Source: Saprospirales bacterium (lineage in GTDB: Bacteria > Bacteroidota > Bacteroidia > Chitinophagales > JADJOU01). From it: a stretch of DNA of 5,857 nt. This document shows positions 5,086-5,857 of the stretch, piece by piece; within the stretch, counting starts at the first letter, position 1; each line of letters begins with the position of its first letter. The stretch is taken from positions 1-5,857 of the forward strand of contig CANHJR010000094.1 in NCBI GenBank assembly GCA_947461165.1. The letters run 5' to 3'. Both the position numbers and the translations under genes were made by a program. A model generated the notes under the pieces. It had not been told where the DNA came from. It searched no databases and saw only the letters and a list, made by a program, of their open reading frames with translations.

Positions 5086-5857
5086 TTATTTAAATTCTGC
5101 CACCTTGACAGGACTGATTTTTGTAATCGTTTTGACAGGAAAATATGCTGCTAAGAGACAGGAAATGACAGTTAATATATTCATAAACAACCATACATTC
5201 CAATGAACTGAAATAGGGGCATAGTCGATATAATATATTGAAGGATCCAACTTGATCGGTTCAAAATAATATAAAAACGCAGCCAATGAAAAAGCAAGGA
5301 TGTTTCCTACAATAATACCACGAGCAACGATAGTTCCTATTTGGTAGAAAAGAATTTTTTGAATATCTTTGTTACTAGCACCAAGGACTTTGAGCATACC
5401 AATGAATTGTGTTTTTTCAAGGATAAAAATGCTTATCGTGCTGATGATATTTATAACTGCCACTAGTTGCATCACAATCATGATAATAAGTTCATTGCGT
5501 TTCATAAGCGATAACCAGTCAAAAATTTGCGGAAATAGATTATATATATGATCCACATTGACTTCTTGAAGAGAATTGTACAACCCTTCTGAAACTTGTT
5601 GGATTGATTCTTTCTTTTTGACCATGATTTCGATCCAAGAAATTTGATTGGGTGTCCAATGATTCAGCTTTTGAATCATCGTAATATCTGACAACGCTAT
5701 TTGGTTGTCAAACTCCTCAATATTTGTAAAAAATGTATTGATGATTCGACCAGGAATAATCACAGGTTGACTACCGATAATATGGATAAATATTTTATCA
5801 CCAATTTTGGAATTGAGTCGTTGAAGTGTATTAGTTGAAAGAACAAGAGGAATCTCA
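5086..5857 (-). CDS. ABC transporter permease, LolC/LolE/MacB-FtsX type (partial, N-terminus outside window)
   Basis: The frame is open to the window edge, giving 256 visible residues. The GTG at 5761-5763 is internal, not the start, because the upstream 31 codons (…PLVLSTNTLQRLNSKIGDKI…) read as the MacB-type periplasmic core domain typical of the family. After this domain, three hydrophobic segments lie at about visible residues 122-146 (ELIIMIVMQLVAVINIISTI…), 168-198 and 219-243. Between the first two is the coupling signature KTQFIGMLKVLGASNKDI, as in FtsX/LolE permeases, and the end is KISPVKVAEFK, matching the usual PxxA/SPVKAIRFE close. The first membrane helix must lie upstream. Such permeases pair with an ATPase to extract lipoproteins from the inner membrane (LolCDE) or to do other mechanical work in the envelope. 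The partner gene is not seen. It is the first visible gene of the operon leading to rlmB and hslR; its promoter is outside the window. Confidence 0.87.
   Translation of the reverse strand, partial: EIPLVLSTNTLQRLNSKIGDKIFIHIIGSQPVIIPGRIINTFFTNIEEFDNQIALSDITMIQKLNHWTPNQISWIEIMVKKKESIQQVSEGLYNSLQEVNVDHIYNLFPQIFDWLSLMKRNELIIMIVMQLVAVINIISTISIFILEKTQFIGMLKVLGASNKDIQKILFYQIGTIVARGIIVGNILAFSLAAFLYYFEPIKLDPSIYYIDYAPISVHWNVWLFMNILTVISCLLAAYFPVKTITKISPVKVAEFK

Noticed and set aside
4961..5206. 81-codon + strand open frame with a hydrophobic segment across the rlmB/permease junction
   Set aside because: The hydrophobic run is the reverse complement of permease and RlmB coding sequence; no promoter or conserved feature supports it.
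5761..5763. GTG as the start of the permease gene
   Set aside because: The frame stays open to the window edge and the upstream codons continue the periplasmic domain, so the gene is partial rather than short.
1..5857. CRISPR array, insertion sequence, tRNA, riboswitch or defence-system genes
   Set aside because: No regularly spaced direct repeats, no transposase or terminal inverted repeats, no cloverleaf, and no leader long enough for a riboswitch were seen; the identified genes are housekeeping or metabolic types.

Overview
The window is gene-dense, AT-rich bacterial DNA, most likely from a member of the Bacteroidota; genus and class cannot be resolved. The case rests on three points. The one usable intergenic promoter matches the Bacteroidota -7 consensus TAnnTTTG. 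Gene starts lack Shine-Dalgarno purine tracts and have A/T-rich leaders instead. Several proteins look like typical Bacteroidota versions, for example the permease C-terminus (…KISPVKVAEFK) and the caffeoyl-CoA-type O-methyltransferase. I found no mobile element, CRISPR array, tRNA or rRNA, and no stretch over 300 bases without a gene.

Layout. (1) Bases 1-249 hold the last 82 codons of an unrecognised + strand gene with a highly charged, disordered-looking tail. It ends in a hairpin plus T-run that may be an intrinsic terminator. (2) A class I SAM-dependent O-methyltransferase converges on it from the minus strand (255-896). (3) A 46-bp divergent gap carries a near-consensus promoter driving a + strand run of four genes: an FMN-dependent nitronate monooxygenase/FabK-like enzyme, a small J-domain protein with a C-terminal membrane anchor, a Sco1/SenC copper chaperone, and a lipoate-protein ligase. 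Two of the three junctions are 4-bp ATGA overlaps, so these genes are probably co-transcribed and partly translationally coupled. (4) A minus-strand run is transcribed toward them: an incomplete LolC/LolE/FtsX-type ABC permease, then RlmB (23S rRNA G2251 2'-O-methyltransferase), then Hsp15 (S4-domain 50S-binding protein), with an 8-bp gap and a 1-bp TAATG overlap. The two runs meet tail to tail with overlapping stop codons, inside an imperfect inverted repeat.

Functional reading. RlmB and Hsp15 both act on the large ribosomal subunit. The permease probably belongs to envelope lipoprotein export or a related MacB/FtsX system. In the + strand run, Sco (copper delivery to cytochrome c oxidase) and lipoate ligase (cofactor attachment to 2-oxoacid dehydrogenases and GcvH) both serve central or respiratory metabolism. 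Pairing them with a membrane-tethered J-protein and a flavin oxidase is not an arrangement I recognise.

I see no clear new defence or mobile system. The points most worth a second look are the hairpin across the convergent stop codons, the promoter that implies an almost leaderless mRNA, the tail-anchored J-protein inside the Sco/lipoate operon, and the divergent lipoate ligase.
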